Shown: positions 1 to 6,576, counted from the stretch's first letter. The stretch: DNA of 8,027 nucleotides from an uncultured Moraxella sp. (GCA_937975585.1 CALJUC010000197.1:1-8027), one strand, 5' to 3'. Program-made: numbers and translations. The notes: generated by a model from the sequence alone, not told the origin.

Positions 1-219
1 AGCAGAGGCACGTGGAATGTCAGCCGCTTCACACACATCCGCCAAACTAATCTCAGCGATTGGGCGGGTAGCACTCAACTCTTTTGCCGCTGCCAATAAT
101 TTTTGGCGACGTAAACGACCTTGTTGACTAGTAAACTTGAATTTGTTTGGCACTAAGCGACGCGCCAACTCTGAGTTTACTAACACGTCTTCAATTTTTT
201 CATCATATGAACTGCTCAT
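1..219 (-). CDS. TetR/AcrR-family transcriptional regulator, N-terminal part (runs off the left edge)
   Basis: The minus strand is open from an ATG at 219-217 to base 1, giving 73 codons; the C-terminal ligand-binding part lies outside the window. The start is supported by an AGGAGA Shine-Dalgarno sequence a few bases upstream. The residues resemble a TetR N-terminal domain. A basic stretch (GRLRRQKLLAAAKEL, about 34-48) matches helix 1. ISLADVCEAADIPRASA (about 57-73) matches the helix-turn-helix, where family members usually read as T-x-x-D-I-A-x-x-A-G-V-S-R-G/A-S. Such proteins are dimeric repressors that leave DNA when a small ligand binds. The roughly 30 residues before the domain are a longer leader than in minimal members. 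The gene starts 62 bases after the stop of the phosphatase-fold gene on the same strand, so read-through transcription is possible. The regulated genes and ligand cannot be told from this fragment. Confidence 0.8.
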   Translation of the reverse strand, partial: MSSSYDEKIEDVLVNSELARRLVPNKFKFTSQQGRLRRQKLLAAAKELSATRPIAEISLADVCEAADIPRASA

Positions 220-244
220 CGATTTCTCCTACAATGCTACCTTA

Positions 245-266
245 GCGATTAAAAAGTGATTAAAAA
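245..266. repeat. Two-copy 11-bp direct repeat upstream of the TetR-type gene
   Basis: GCGATTAAAAA (245-255) is followed directly by GTGATTAAAAA (256-266), with one mismatch. The pair lies in the 62-base gap between the phosphatase-fold gene and the TetR-type gene, just upstream of the regulator's ribosome binding site. An 11-bp period puts both copies on one face of the helix, which would suit a protein-binding site. TetR operators, however, are normally palindromes, and a chance duplication in A+T-rich DNA is possible. Confidence 0.4.
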
Positions 267-281
267 TTACCTAACTTGTCT

Positions 282-1310
282 TTAATTGGCCTGATACAGG
301 CGAATCTGCGCTCGCACCAACCCGTGATCGGTGGGTCGCTGCTCATACACAAACTTTAAATGATCGTTAAAATAGTCAACCTGCAATACTTCGCCCACGG
401 CAAACTTGCTATCATTTAAAAACTGCTCAGAAACTAAAATCTGATCTAACACTTCTGGCATGCCTTGGTGAATATGGGTATACGCCACATCACGCAGCCA
501 CGGTGTGCGCGTTTGAATCGAAGATGCGTCATAAAGCACGATATCACGATTGCCCTTGTCGTAGAACACCTCGCCCGATTCGCTCAGTAGCTGACAAGTG
601 ACGCTTTGCATCACGTCATTCATATCACCCAATAAAATCAGCGGTTGGTTATTGTGACGCAACCGCTCAATCACCATTTGGCGAATACCCGCAGCTTCAG
701 CAGCGCGCATACATAAGCTTCGGAGTTTAGCCCGTACCCGAATTAGCGGGTCATCACGATCCTCTAACGGTTTGCCATTTTCATCTTCCAGATATTCAGG
801 GCGCTTACTTTTTAGGTGCGCAACCACGACTGTCAAGCTCTGCCCTGTTGGCAACTGTAATTCTGCCACCACAGGCGGACGATTAAAACGTCGGTAAATA
901 CCCATATCAGGGATATCCATTAACGCGGTGCTTGGCATCTGTGTCAACAAATCAACCTTGCTAATCTCAAATCGAGAGATCAACCCAACCGCTGGTGTGC
1001 CCTGCGCGCCATGACCTTGGGTCAATTGGCTAGTCGGTGAGTTGCTCGCTAGCGGTACTGCAACATGATAGTTTGCCATACCTGCTTTGGCGCACAAGTC
1101 AATCAGCGCTTGCTCATCCCATACCTCTTGTACCCCAATCACATCCGCCTGTAAGCGCGCAAATAATGGCGCTAACGCCGCCAACTTATCCTGATATTGC
1201 TGCGGCGTATACGGCTCGGTGTTGTGATAAAACATCCGATTGGGCAACGCAAAATTCAATAAATTTGCCGTTGCCACGATAAATTGTGCATTCATCCATG
1301 GTTCATTCAT
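282..1310 (-). CDS. Endonuclease/exonuclease/phosphatase (EEP) family protein
   Basis: This 342-residue protein has the ordered motifs of the EEP superfamily (DNase I/exonuclease III/sphingomyelinase fold), which hydrolyses phosphodiester or phosphomonoester bonds using a divalent metal. The visible motifs are: Asn16 in TANLLNF; the metal-binding Glu62 in GVQEVW; His165 in VVAHLKS; Asp229/Asn231 in LLGDMND; Asp289 in LDQILVS; and the C-terminal Asp328-His329 pair in TDHGLV, usually SDH. All expected catalytic positions are therefore present. No signal peptide is visible, so it is probably cytoplasmic. The exact substrate cannot be read from sequence; nuclease and sugar- or lipid-phosphatase activities share this fold. 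The ATG at 1310 is preferred over Met6 because AGGA lies 7 bases upstream of it, whereas Met6 has no ribosome binding site. A 15-bp tandem repeat ends 40 bases upstream. The TetR-type gene follows 62 bases downstream on the same strand. Confidence 0.88.
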   Translation of the reverse strand: MNEPWMNAQFIVATANLLNFALPNRMFYHNTEPYTPQQYQDKLAALAPLFARLQADVIGVQEVWDEQALIDLCAKAGMANYHVAVPLASNSPTSQLTQGHGAQGTPAVGLISRFEISKVDLLTQMPSTALMDIPDMGIYRRFNRPPVVAELQLPTGQSLTVVVAHLKSKRPEYLEDENGKPLEDRDDPLIRVRAKLRSLCMRAAEAAGIRQMVIERLRHNNQPLILLGDMNDVMQSVTCQLLSESGEVFYDKGNRDIVLYDASSIQTRTPWLRDVAYTHIHQGMPEVLDQILVSEQFLNDSKFAVGEVLQVDYFNDHLKFVYEQRPTDHGLVRAQIRLYQAN

Positions 1311-1350
1311 TAGCTTATCCTGTTTAATTATTATTTAGTTTATTATTTAC

Positions 1351-1446
1351 AGTCACTTTATCTATAGCTACTTTAACCATCGTTGTTTTATACATAGTTA
1401 CTTTATTTGTAATAACTTTGGCTATAAGCGAAGTGACTTTATTTAA
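1351..1446 (-). repeat. Degenerate 15-bp tandem repeat array upstream of the EEP gene
   Basis: Read on the plus strand, five contiguous 15-mers start at 1351, 1366, 1381, 1396 and 1411. A sixth starts at 1432, after a 6-base interruption. Against the consensus AGTTACTTTATCTAT they match at 14, 12, 10, 13, 11 and 12 of 15 positions respectively. On the gene-sense (minus) strand the consensus is ATAGATAAAGTAACT. The array ends 40 bases before the EEP start codon. Because 15 is a multiple of 3, the minus-strand reading frame stays open across it. A related array lies upstream of the Lon-type protease gene. Its function is unknown to me. Confidence 0.7.
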
Positions 1447-1609
1447 GCCTTATCCTTAACAGGATTACGCTAATTTAGTTGACTTTTAAAACGTTTAGGA
1501 TTTCGTCTAAAGTTCCAGTCAACAATGATTTAACTATTTACAATAAATATACTGATTAGTGAACAAATAATACCCTTCATCCCCAGAAAAATGGTCAATT
1601 GTTAGTCAA

Positions 1610-1776
1610 TAACTCAACACAGTGTCGATTTATATATTCTTATACATTTTATAATACAGCAAAACTATAGAATTAGTAAATAAATCACGATAAATTGTTA
1701 AAAAAAACAATATTACAAGTCATTTTTTTACGTTTTTAGATGCAATAATGAAGAACATAAATCGATTGTTGAGTTA
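1610..1776. repeat. Diverged long inverted repeat, MITE-like, 167 bp
   Basis: The left arm (1610-1641) and the reverse complement of the right arm (1751-1776) align as TAACTCAACA, then a short indel (CAGTG against A), then TCGATTTAT, then a small gap and TTCTT. This gives about 24 matching bases over the 26-base right arm. Weak similarity continues outwards to a TCAATT at 1595-1600, matched by AATTGA at 1788-1793. The interior (about 110 bases) is very A+T-rich and non-coding. Terminal inverted repeats around a short non-coding core are typical of MITEs. I see no clear target-site duplication, so a large RNA hairpin or duplicated regulatory site remains possible. Confidence 0.5.
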
Positions 1777-1852
1777 AAAATAAACATAATTGAAAAAATT
1801 TATCAAAAACTTATCATCATTCTTTATTTTTCCAAACTCAAGTTCAATTAAC

Positions 1853-1885
1853 CACTAGTGTTTTTTCGTTAAAAAATGACTAATG
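1853..1885 (-). terminator. Hairpin downstream of glpK, possible 3' end of its transcript
   Basis: In the minus-strand transcript this stretch folds into CAUUAGU / ACUAGUG (one G-U pair) and UUUUUU / AAAAAA around an AACG loop, with a small internal mismatch (CA opposite C): about 13 pairs in 33 bases. It lies 68-71 bases beyond the glpK stop codon. There is no U-run after the stem and the inner stem is A-U only, so it is not a canonical intrinsic terminator. It could instead be a processing or stability hairpin. Confidence 0.35.
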
Positions 1886-1955
1886 TCAGCAACTATTGTG
1901 TGAGGTTATTATCTACGTGTTTTCATCATTTTTTTAGATTTACCATTAAACATAC

Positions 1956-3518
1956 CTAAGTTGGCAATACCTTTAGACTCTGTTGTAGATAAAACTGCCA
2001 ACGTTTTAATAAGACTTGACGTTTTGTTTCATCCATACTTGGCTCGAAACGGCGTTCAAGCTGCCAACTCTCTTGTATCACGCTATCCATCAATAAGCCC
2101 ATCGCTTGCCCCGCCATAATCGCAACGCCTTTAGCGGTAATCTCAGTAACCGTTGGGCGCAATACAGGCACGCCCAAGATATCGGCTTGAAATTGCATGA
2201 GTAAGTTATTGTTGGCGGCACCACCATCGACCCGTAACTCAGTAAGGGTTACCGGGCTGTGACGCTGCATAGCTTGCAAGACATCATAGACTTGAAGGGC
2301 AATCGCCTCTAACGCTGCACGAGCAACGTGGGCTTTGGTAGTACCGCGAGTCATACCGACCAATTGCGCGGTGGCATCCGGACGCCAATAAGGCGCAGCA
2401 AGCCCCGTAAACGCCGGAATTAACGTGACACCTTCACTATCGGGAACTTGTTCGGCTAGCGCTTCAATCTCATGGCTGCTATTTATCAAACCTAAGTTAT
2501 CGCGCAGCCATTGCACAATCGCCCCCGCCATAAATACGCTACCCTCTAATGCATACTGGGTTTGGGTAGGCAATAAATCCGTTGCTTGGCTAGAGCTAGG
2601 TAAGGTTTGGGTCTGCCATGCTACGGTTGAAAGTAGTTCATTATTGACCGCGGGTATCTGCTCGCCCGTGTTCATTAGTAGAAAGCAACCTGTGCCGTAA
2701 GTTACTTTTGCCATACCCGGCTTGGTGCAGCCTTGCCCGTACAGTGCCGCTTGTTGGTCACCCAATACGGCATAAATCGGAATTGGCTTGGCAAACAACC
2801 CCGTCTTGGTGTCACCAAAGTGACTATTGGATGGCAAAATCTTAGGCAGTAAGGCTTTGGGTATATCAAACAGATTTAATAGTTCATCAGACCATTGCCC
2901 CGTATGAATATTCATCAATAACGTCCGTGAGGCATTGGTAATATCAATCGCGTGCTCACCGGTTAAGTTATATAAGAGCCAACTATCTACGGTACCAAAT
3001 GCCAACTCGCCTGCCATCGCCCGGGTGCGTAACATAGGATTATGGTTTAACAACCACACCAATTTACTGGCGCTAAAATAGGGGTCTAATCGTAATCCAG
3101 TGAGCGCTTGAATACGGGGTTCATGGCCTTGTTGGCGTAACTTTTCGCACCAGTCTTGGGTACGTCTGTCTTGCCACACAATCGCAGGGGCGACTGCTTG
3201 TCCTGTCGCTTTGTCCCAAATAATCGTCGTTTCGCGTTGGTTAGTAATACCAATTGTGGTGATATCGGTTGCCAGTAAACCGGCTTGGTGAATGGCTTCT
3301 TGCGCGGTGCTAATTTGGGTTTGCCAAATTTCATTGGCATCTTGTTCCACATAGCCAGGCTCAGGGGTAAACAACGCCAACGGTTTTTGTGCCTTCGCCA
3401 CCACATTTAGCTCGGCATCAAATACAATCGTGCGGCTTGATGTCGTTCCTTGATCAAGTGCTAAAATATAGCCCGTACTTTTTTGCGCAATCATTTTTTT
3501 ATCCGTGGTAGCTGACAT
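1956..3518 (-). CDS. glpK: Glycerol kinase
   Basis: This enzyme phosphorylates glycerol with ATP to sn-glycerol 3-phosphate, the entry step of glycerol catabolism, in the cytoplasm. It is a FGGY-family kinase. Visible motifs (520-residue numbering) are: phosphate-binding DQGTTSSR at 22-29; NQRET with glycerol-contacting Arg95-Glu96; VWQDRRT; DPYFSASK with Tyr147; TNASRT; GDQQAAL with catalytic Asp254; YGTGCF; and adenosine-site DGGAANNNLLMQFQ. I chose the ATG at 3518, because AAAGGA sits 6 bases upstream. The frame stays open to an ATG at 3572, but those 18 extra residues would make an unusual basic leader and would cover the ribosome binding site. Compared with my recollection of E. coli GlpK, there is an insert of about 13 residues (TLPSSSQATDLLPT region, about 305-318) before YALEG, and the usual PYWDPYARG reads PYWRPDATAQ. 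No glpF, glpD or glpR gene lies alongside. Confidence 0.96.
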   Translation of the reverse strand: MSATTDKKMIAQKSTGYILALDQGTTSSRTIVFDAELNVVAKAQKPLALFTPEPGYVEQDANEIWQTQISTAQEAIHQAGLLATDITTIGITNQRETTIIWDKATGQAVAPAIVWQDRRTQDWCEKLRQQGHEPRIQALTGLRLDPYFSASKLVWLLNHNPMLRTRAMAGELAFGTVDSWLLYNLTGEHAIDITNASRTLLMNIHTGQWSDELLNLFDIPKALLPKILPSNSHFGDTKTGLFAKPIPIYAVLGDQQAALYGQGCTKPGMAKVTYGTGCFLLMNTGEQIPAVNNELLSTVAWQTQTLPSSSQATDLLPTQTQYALEGSVFMAGAIVQWLRDNLGLINSSHEIEALAEQVPDSEGVTLIPAFTGLAAPYWRPDATAQLVGMTRGTTKAHVARAALEAIALQVYDVLQAMQRHSPVTLTELRVDGGAANNNLLMQFQADILGVPVLRPTVTEITAKGVAIMAGQAMGLLMDSVIQESWQLERRFEPSMDETKRQVLLKRWQFYLQQSLKVLPT

Positions 3519-3524
3519 AATCAT

Positions 3525-3530
3525 TCCTTT
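3525..3530 (-). promoter_or_regulatory. Ribosome binding site that fixes the glpK start
   Basis: The minus strand reads AAAGGA, 6 bases before the ATG at 3518-3516. This is the only good Shine-Dalgarno match near the N-terminus. It lies inside the open frame that would be used by the upstream ATG at 3572, which argues for the shorter 520-residue product. Confidence 0.7.
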
Positions 3531-3553
3531 ATCTATGCGTATTTTTGATTTCT

Positions 3554-3582
3554 TTATTATTGTATAAACCAAATATTGGCAA
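3554..3582 (-). promoter_or_regulatory. Possible glpK promoter
   Basis: On the minus strand, TTGCCA (3582-3577, five of six matches to the sigma-70 -35 box) is followed after 17 bases by TAATAA (3559-3554, a weak -10 box). Transcription would start near 3547, giving a leader of about 30 bases with the ribosome binding site inside. The -10 match is poor and the region is A+T-rich, so this is only a candidate. Confidence 0.3.
3569..3579. promoter_or_regulatory. Short palindrome overlapping the putative glpK -35 box
   Basis: CCAAATATTGG has perfect CCAA/TTGG arms around a 3-base centre and overlaps the candidate -35 element and spacer of glpK. A repressor bound here would block the promoter. 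The regulator is unknown; it does not resemble the E. coli GlpR operator as I remember it. An 11-base palindrome could also arise by chance. Confidence 0.25.
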
Positions 3583-3686
3583 ACTTGTGGTATGAAATTA
3601 CTGTATCAGGTTTAAAAAAATTCGTCACACACATTTCCTATTGATTTTGTTTCTAAAAAACCACATCATAACCGCTAGTTTATGAC

Positions 3687-3731
3687 AATATTTAAGTAAC
3701 TATTATTTAAGTACCTAGTGTTTAAGAGCTC
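3687..3731 (+). repeat. 15-bp tandem repeat, three copies, upstream of the Lon-type protease gene
   Basis: Three contiguous 15-mers start at 3687, 3702 and 3717: AATATTTAAGTAACT, ATTATTTAAGTACCT and AGTGTTTAAGAGCTC. Between the first two, the block TATTTAAGTAnCTA is repeated with one mismatch in 14 bases; the third copy is degenerate but keeps the spacing. The array ends 40 bases before the ATG at 3772. The core AAGTAACT matches that of the array at 1351-1446 when each is read towards its downstream gene. No clear promoter could be placed for the protease gene, so the repeat may overlap or lie just upstream of it. Confidence 0.6.
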
Positions 3732-3771
3732 ATCCCCTATTTTCTGATACCGATTAAAGATACTCGCTTCT

Positions 3772-6498
3772 ATGCCAATGACCCACGTTTCACCTGCCGC
3801 TACCACACCAACGCCTATTTCAACCAACGCTCAACCTCAGACCCAAGTACAGGCTCACGCACAGCCACAAACACTCGCTGCTAATAAACCAAAAAAACCA
3901 AAAGCTAGCGCTAAAACCAAATCAATAGACATAGAACGTGCTGCTGACCAGCCAATTAACCCTGCTAATCTAAAGCCGCTCGATGTGGCGCAACTGCGCC
4001 GTTATAGCGACCCAACTTCACTCGCTAGCGACAGTCATCATGCCTTACCACCGGTATTGGAGTTTGGGCAACAGCGCGCGGTTAAGGCGATTTTGACGGC
4101 ACTCGATATTCATGCCAATGGTTATCATGTGTTTGCTGCCGGTGAAAACGGCTTGGGCAAACGCACTTTAATCAAACGCTTACTGCAAAATTACGCCAAA
4201 CATCGCCCAACGCCAAATGACGCCGTCTACGTCAATAACTTTAGTGACAATCGTAGCCCGACCGCCCTTCAGCTGCCCGCGGGTATGGGACACGCTCTTG
4301 CCGATGATGTGAAACAGTTTTGGCTGATAGCAAAGCGCCAATTGAACAAACGCTTTCGCAGTGAGCATTACCAAAGCAAAATCGAAGCGATTAAAAACGA
4401 AATCAGCCTACGCGAAGAATTGGCCTATAACGAACTGCACGAAGAAGGCAAACAATACTCGCTGGCCCTGGCATTGCGCCCTTCAGACAATAAACCAGTT
4501 TTTATCCAATCCGATTTTCAAGACAATGCTGCTGATGGCCTAACCGCTGATATTGATAATGCCATCGACACTGACCTTGACAATACTGCACCGATAAAAG
4601 CGAAAAAAACGCGCAAAACAGCGCCAAAGTCAGCTGACACCGAGTTAAATATAGGCAAAACGACAAGTAGCGCATTTGGTTTACACCCCAAATCGCCTTA
4701 TGTGGCCAACTATCAAGACAAAAACCACATGCAAAAACGCTTGAGCCAGCTGACGATCACCCTTGAGAAAATCGAGGATGAGGCCAACCAAACGTTACAA
4801 GCCTTGCATCATTCGATGACTCGCCGCACGTTAGCGCCGCTTTTGACACCCTTATTAGCCAAATATGCGGATTTGCCAAATGTGGTCAAATATCTGAATG
4901 AGCTGCGTGATGACATGGTTACCCATATCGAGCGTATCATTAATGAAGATGATGAGGAATTTTTGCCAAGTCATTTTTCGCCTGTGCCCGCACGGTACTT
5001 TGTGAATGTCATGGTGAGCCATGAACCAAATAGCGGCGCGCCAATTATCTTTGAAGACTTGCCTACCCACCTTAACTTACTCGGCCATGTTGAGCAAATC
5101 ACCCATTTGGGTACGGTGTCAACCGATGTCAGCCTGATTCGTGCCGGTTCTTTGCATCGCGCCAACGGTGGCTATTTGATTTTGGAAGCCAATAGCTTGC
5201 TTGAGTATCCGTATGCATGGCAAGGGCTAAAGCGTGCACTGCAAAGCCGCCAAATCAAGATGTCTAGCCTTGAACAAATGCTTACACTTACCGGTAGCAT
5301 TAGCCTTGAGCCACAACCGATTGACCTTGATGTCAAAGTGATTTTGCTTGGCGAGCCGGATTTGTATTACGATTTACTTGATTTTGAGCCGGAGTTTAAT
5401 GCGGTGTTCAAAATCCGCGCCGACTTCCATGATCGCGTTGCACGCAGCTTAGAAAACGAGCAACTGATGGTGGCAAGAATTGCCGATATGGTCAAAAAAT
5501 ATGACCTACTGCCATTTAACAATACCGCGTTTGCCAGCTTACTTGACTATTTAAGCGAACAAGCCGAAGACCAACAAGAACTTAGCCTACATGGCGACCG
5601 TCTAGCCCAAGTGCTACTTGAAGCCAACCGTCACGCGCTACTTGAGCCGACTTCGGTGGTAACACGCCAACATGTAAGCCAAGCGGTGGCGGATATTCAG
5701 CACCGCTCTGGCTATTTACGTCAGTTATTTTGGCAAGAGCTTGAAAAAGGCCAGCAACTCATCAGCACCCGTGGTAAAGCCGTGGGACAGGTCAATGCCT
5801 TGACCGTGATTAGCTATGCCGATAGTGAGTTTGGTATGCCCGCGCGCTTAACGGCCAGTGTCCACCCGAGTAACGGCCATGCTGATATTATCGATATCGA
5901 ACGCGATGTGGATTTGGGTGGCTCTATCCATGCCAAAGGCGTGTTGATTATGAGCAGTTATCTGCGCGCGTTATTCGCTGAAGATAATGATTTGCACTTT
6001 ACGGCCTCACTCGCGTTTGAGCAAAGTTATGGCGGTATTGATGGTGACAGTGCCACGGTAGCCGAAACTTGCGCACTGCTATCGGCGCTATCGCAATTAC
6101 CGATTAATCAAGGTCTTGCGGTGACGGGCTCGATGAACCAGTTTGGTCAAGTACAAGCGGTGGGTGGCGTGAATGCCAAAATCGCGGGATTCTATGATGC
6201 CTGTGTCGAGCAAGGCTTGATGGCGGATGCCGGTAAACAGGTGCAGGGCGTGATTATGCCAAAAGCCAATATCAACCAGCTGATGCTACGTCAAGATATC
6301 GTTGATAGTGTGAAAGCCGGAAAATTTGCGATTTATGCGGTGGAACACGTTAATGAGGCGTTAGCGTTATTAACCGGCGTTGCGATTGATGATACCACCA
6401 AAAAAGGCCACTATCGCAAAAATACCCTATATGGTCAGATTGAACGCCGCTTAGATGCTTGGGCAGAAAAACAGGCCGATGACAGTAACGATAAATAG
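3772..6498 (+). CDS. LonB-type AAA+ ATP-dependent protease (Lon C-terminal protease domain)
   Basis: This 908-residue protein resembles the Lon-related family of E. coli YcbZ/LonH (AAA_32 plus Lon proteolytic domain). Such enzymes unfold and degrade proteins using ATP in the cytoplasm. Visible in order: a low-complexity Thr/Pro/Gln/Ala/Lys leader (1-62); the family N-terminus from about 64; Walker A GENGLGKRT (124-132); a charged insert (about 251-318); a possible coiled coil (about 320-350); GSLHRANGGYLILE (459-472, Walker B region ending in Glu); FNAVFKIRADFHDR; and the protease domain from about 670. The catalytic Ser760 lies in GGIDGDSA and Lys803 in GGVNAKI; their 43-residue spacing equals that of E. 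coli Lon Ser679/Lys722. The protein is longer than I expect for the family (about 800), owing to the leader and insert. The ATG at 3772 has no good Shine-Dalgarno sequence, but an in-frame stop at 3745 leaves no earlier ATG; a later start cannot be excluded. It is divergent from glpK and convergent with ogt. Confidence 0.92.
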   Translation: MPMTHVSPAATTPTPISTNAQPQTQVQAHAQPQTLAANKPKKPKASAKTKSIDIERAADQPINPANLKPLDVAQLRRYSDPTSLASDSHHALPPVLEFGQQRAVKAILTALDIHANGYHVFAAGENGLGKRTLIKRLLQNYAKHRPTPNDAVYVNNFSDNRSPTALQLPAGMGHALADDVKQFWLIAKRQLNKRFRSEHYQSKIEAIKNEISLREELAYNELHEEGKQYSLALALRPSDNKPVFIQSDFQDNAADGLTADIDNAIDTDLDNTAPIKAKKTRKTAPKSADTELNIGKTTSSAFGLHPKSPYVANYQDKNHMQKRLSQLTITLEKIEDEANQTLQALHHSMTRRTLAPLLTPLLAKYADLPNVVKYLNELRDDMVTHIERIINEDDEEFLPSHFSPVPARYFVNVMVSHEPNSGAPIIFEDLPTHLNLLGHVEQITHLGTVSTDVSLIRAGSLHRANGGYLILEANSLLEYPYAWQGLKRALQSRQIKMSSLEQMLTLTGSISLEPQPIDLDVKVILLGEPDLYYDLLDFEPEFNAVFKIRADFHDRVARSLENEQLMVARIADMVKKYDLLPFNNTAFASLLDYLSEQAEDQQELSLHGDRLAQVLLEANRHALLEPTSVVTRQHVSQAVADIQHRSGYLRQLFWQELEKGQQLISTRGKAVGQVNALTVISYADSEFGMPARLTASVHPSNGHADIIDIERDVDLGGSIHAKGVLIMSSYLRALFAEDNDLHFTASLAFEQSYGGIDGDSATVAETCALLSALSQLPINQGLAVTGSMNQFGQVQAVGGVNAKIAGFYDACVEQGLMADAGKQVQGVIMPKANINQLMLRQDIVDSVKAGKFAIYAVEHVNEALALLTGVAIDDTTKKGHYRKNTLYGQIERRLDAWAEKQADDSNDK

Positions 6499-6507
6499 TT
6501 AAGCATA

Positions 6508-6546
6508 AAATTGCCCTTATATAAGCGTATAAAATAAGGGCAATTT
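6508..6546. terminator. Bidirectional hairpin terminator between the Lon-type protease gene and ogt
   Basis: AAATTGCCCTTAT (6508-6520) and ATAAGGGCAATTT (6534-6546) form a perfect 13-bp stem with a 13-base loop. The hairpin begins 10 bases after the protease stop codon and lies 30 bases beyond the ogt stop on the other strand. The A/T ends of the stem give a short U-run in either transcript (UUU on the plus strand, UUUU on the minus strand). The position between convergent genes fits a shared terminator, though the U-runs are short. Confidence 0.75.
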
Positions 6547-6576
6547 ACACTACGAGTAATGAAAACTAATTGTTGA

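Larger units (their letters stand above)
1311..1955. other. A+T-rich 645-base spacer between glpK and the EEP gene, without a convincing gene
   Basis: No open frame of useful length with a ribosome binding site is visible on either strand, and no tRNA- or rRNA-like sequence. Base composition is much more A+T-rich than the flanking genes. The stretch holds the 15-bp tandem repeat (1351-1446), a diverged long inverted repeat (core 1610-1641 and 1751-1776) and a hairpin 68 bases past the glpK stop (1853-1885). The promoter of the EEP gene should lie here, but I could not find a minus-strand -35/-10 pair good enough to annotate. Confidence 0.7.

Noticed and set aside
1037..1282. Open frame of 81 codons on the plus strand inside the EEP gene
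   Set aside because: It lies wholly opposite a gene with all catalytic motifs, has no recognisable motif, and its composition is that of an antisense shadow.
1452..1465. ATCCT/AGGAT small inverted repeat near the tandem array
   Set aside because: A 5-bp stem with a 4-base loop is too weak and too common to call a regulatory structure.
1650..1655. Perfect TATAAT on the plus strand in the glpK-EEP spacer
   Set aside because: No acceptable -35 sequence lies 16-18 bases upstream, it is not an extended -10, and no plus-strand gene follows; A+T-rich DNA yields such hexamers often.
1694..1711. ATTGTT/AACAAT hairpin with an all-A loop as a terminator
   Set aside because: The stem is only 6 bp and A+T-rich, with no adjoining U-run; it is expected by chance in this composition.
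2425..2700. Open frame of 91 codons on the plus strand inside glpK
   Set aside because: It is antisense to well-conserved glycerol kinase coding sequence and has no family features.
3519..3572. Longer glycerol kinase start at 3572 adding 18 residues
   Set aside because: The added residues are not typical of GlpK, and the frame would run over the good AAAGGA ribosome binding site that serves the ATG at 3518.
3734..3742. CCCCTATTT, resembling a sigma-32 (heat shock) -10 element before the Lon-type protease gene
   Set aside because: No CTTGAA-like -35 sequence lies at the required distance, so a heat-shock promoter cannot be supported.
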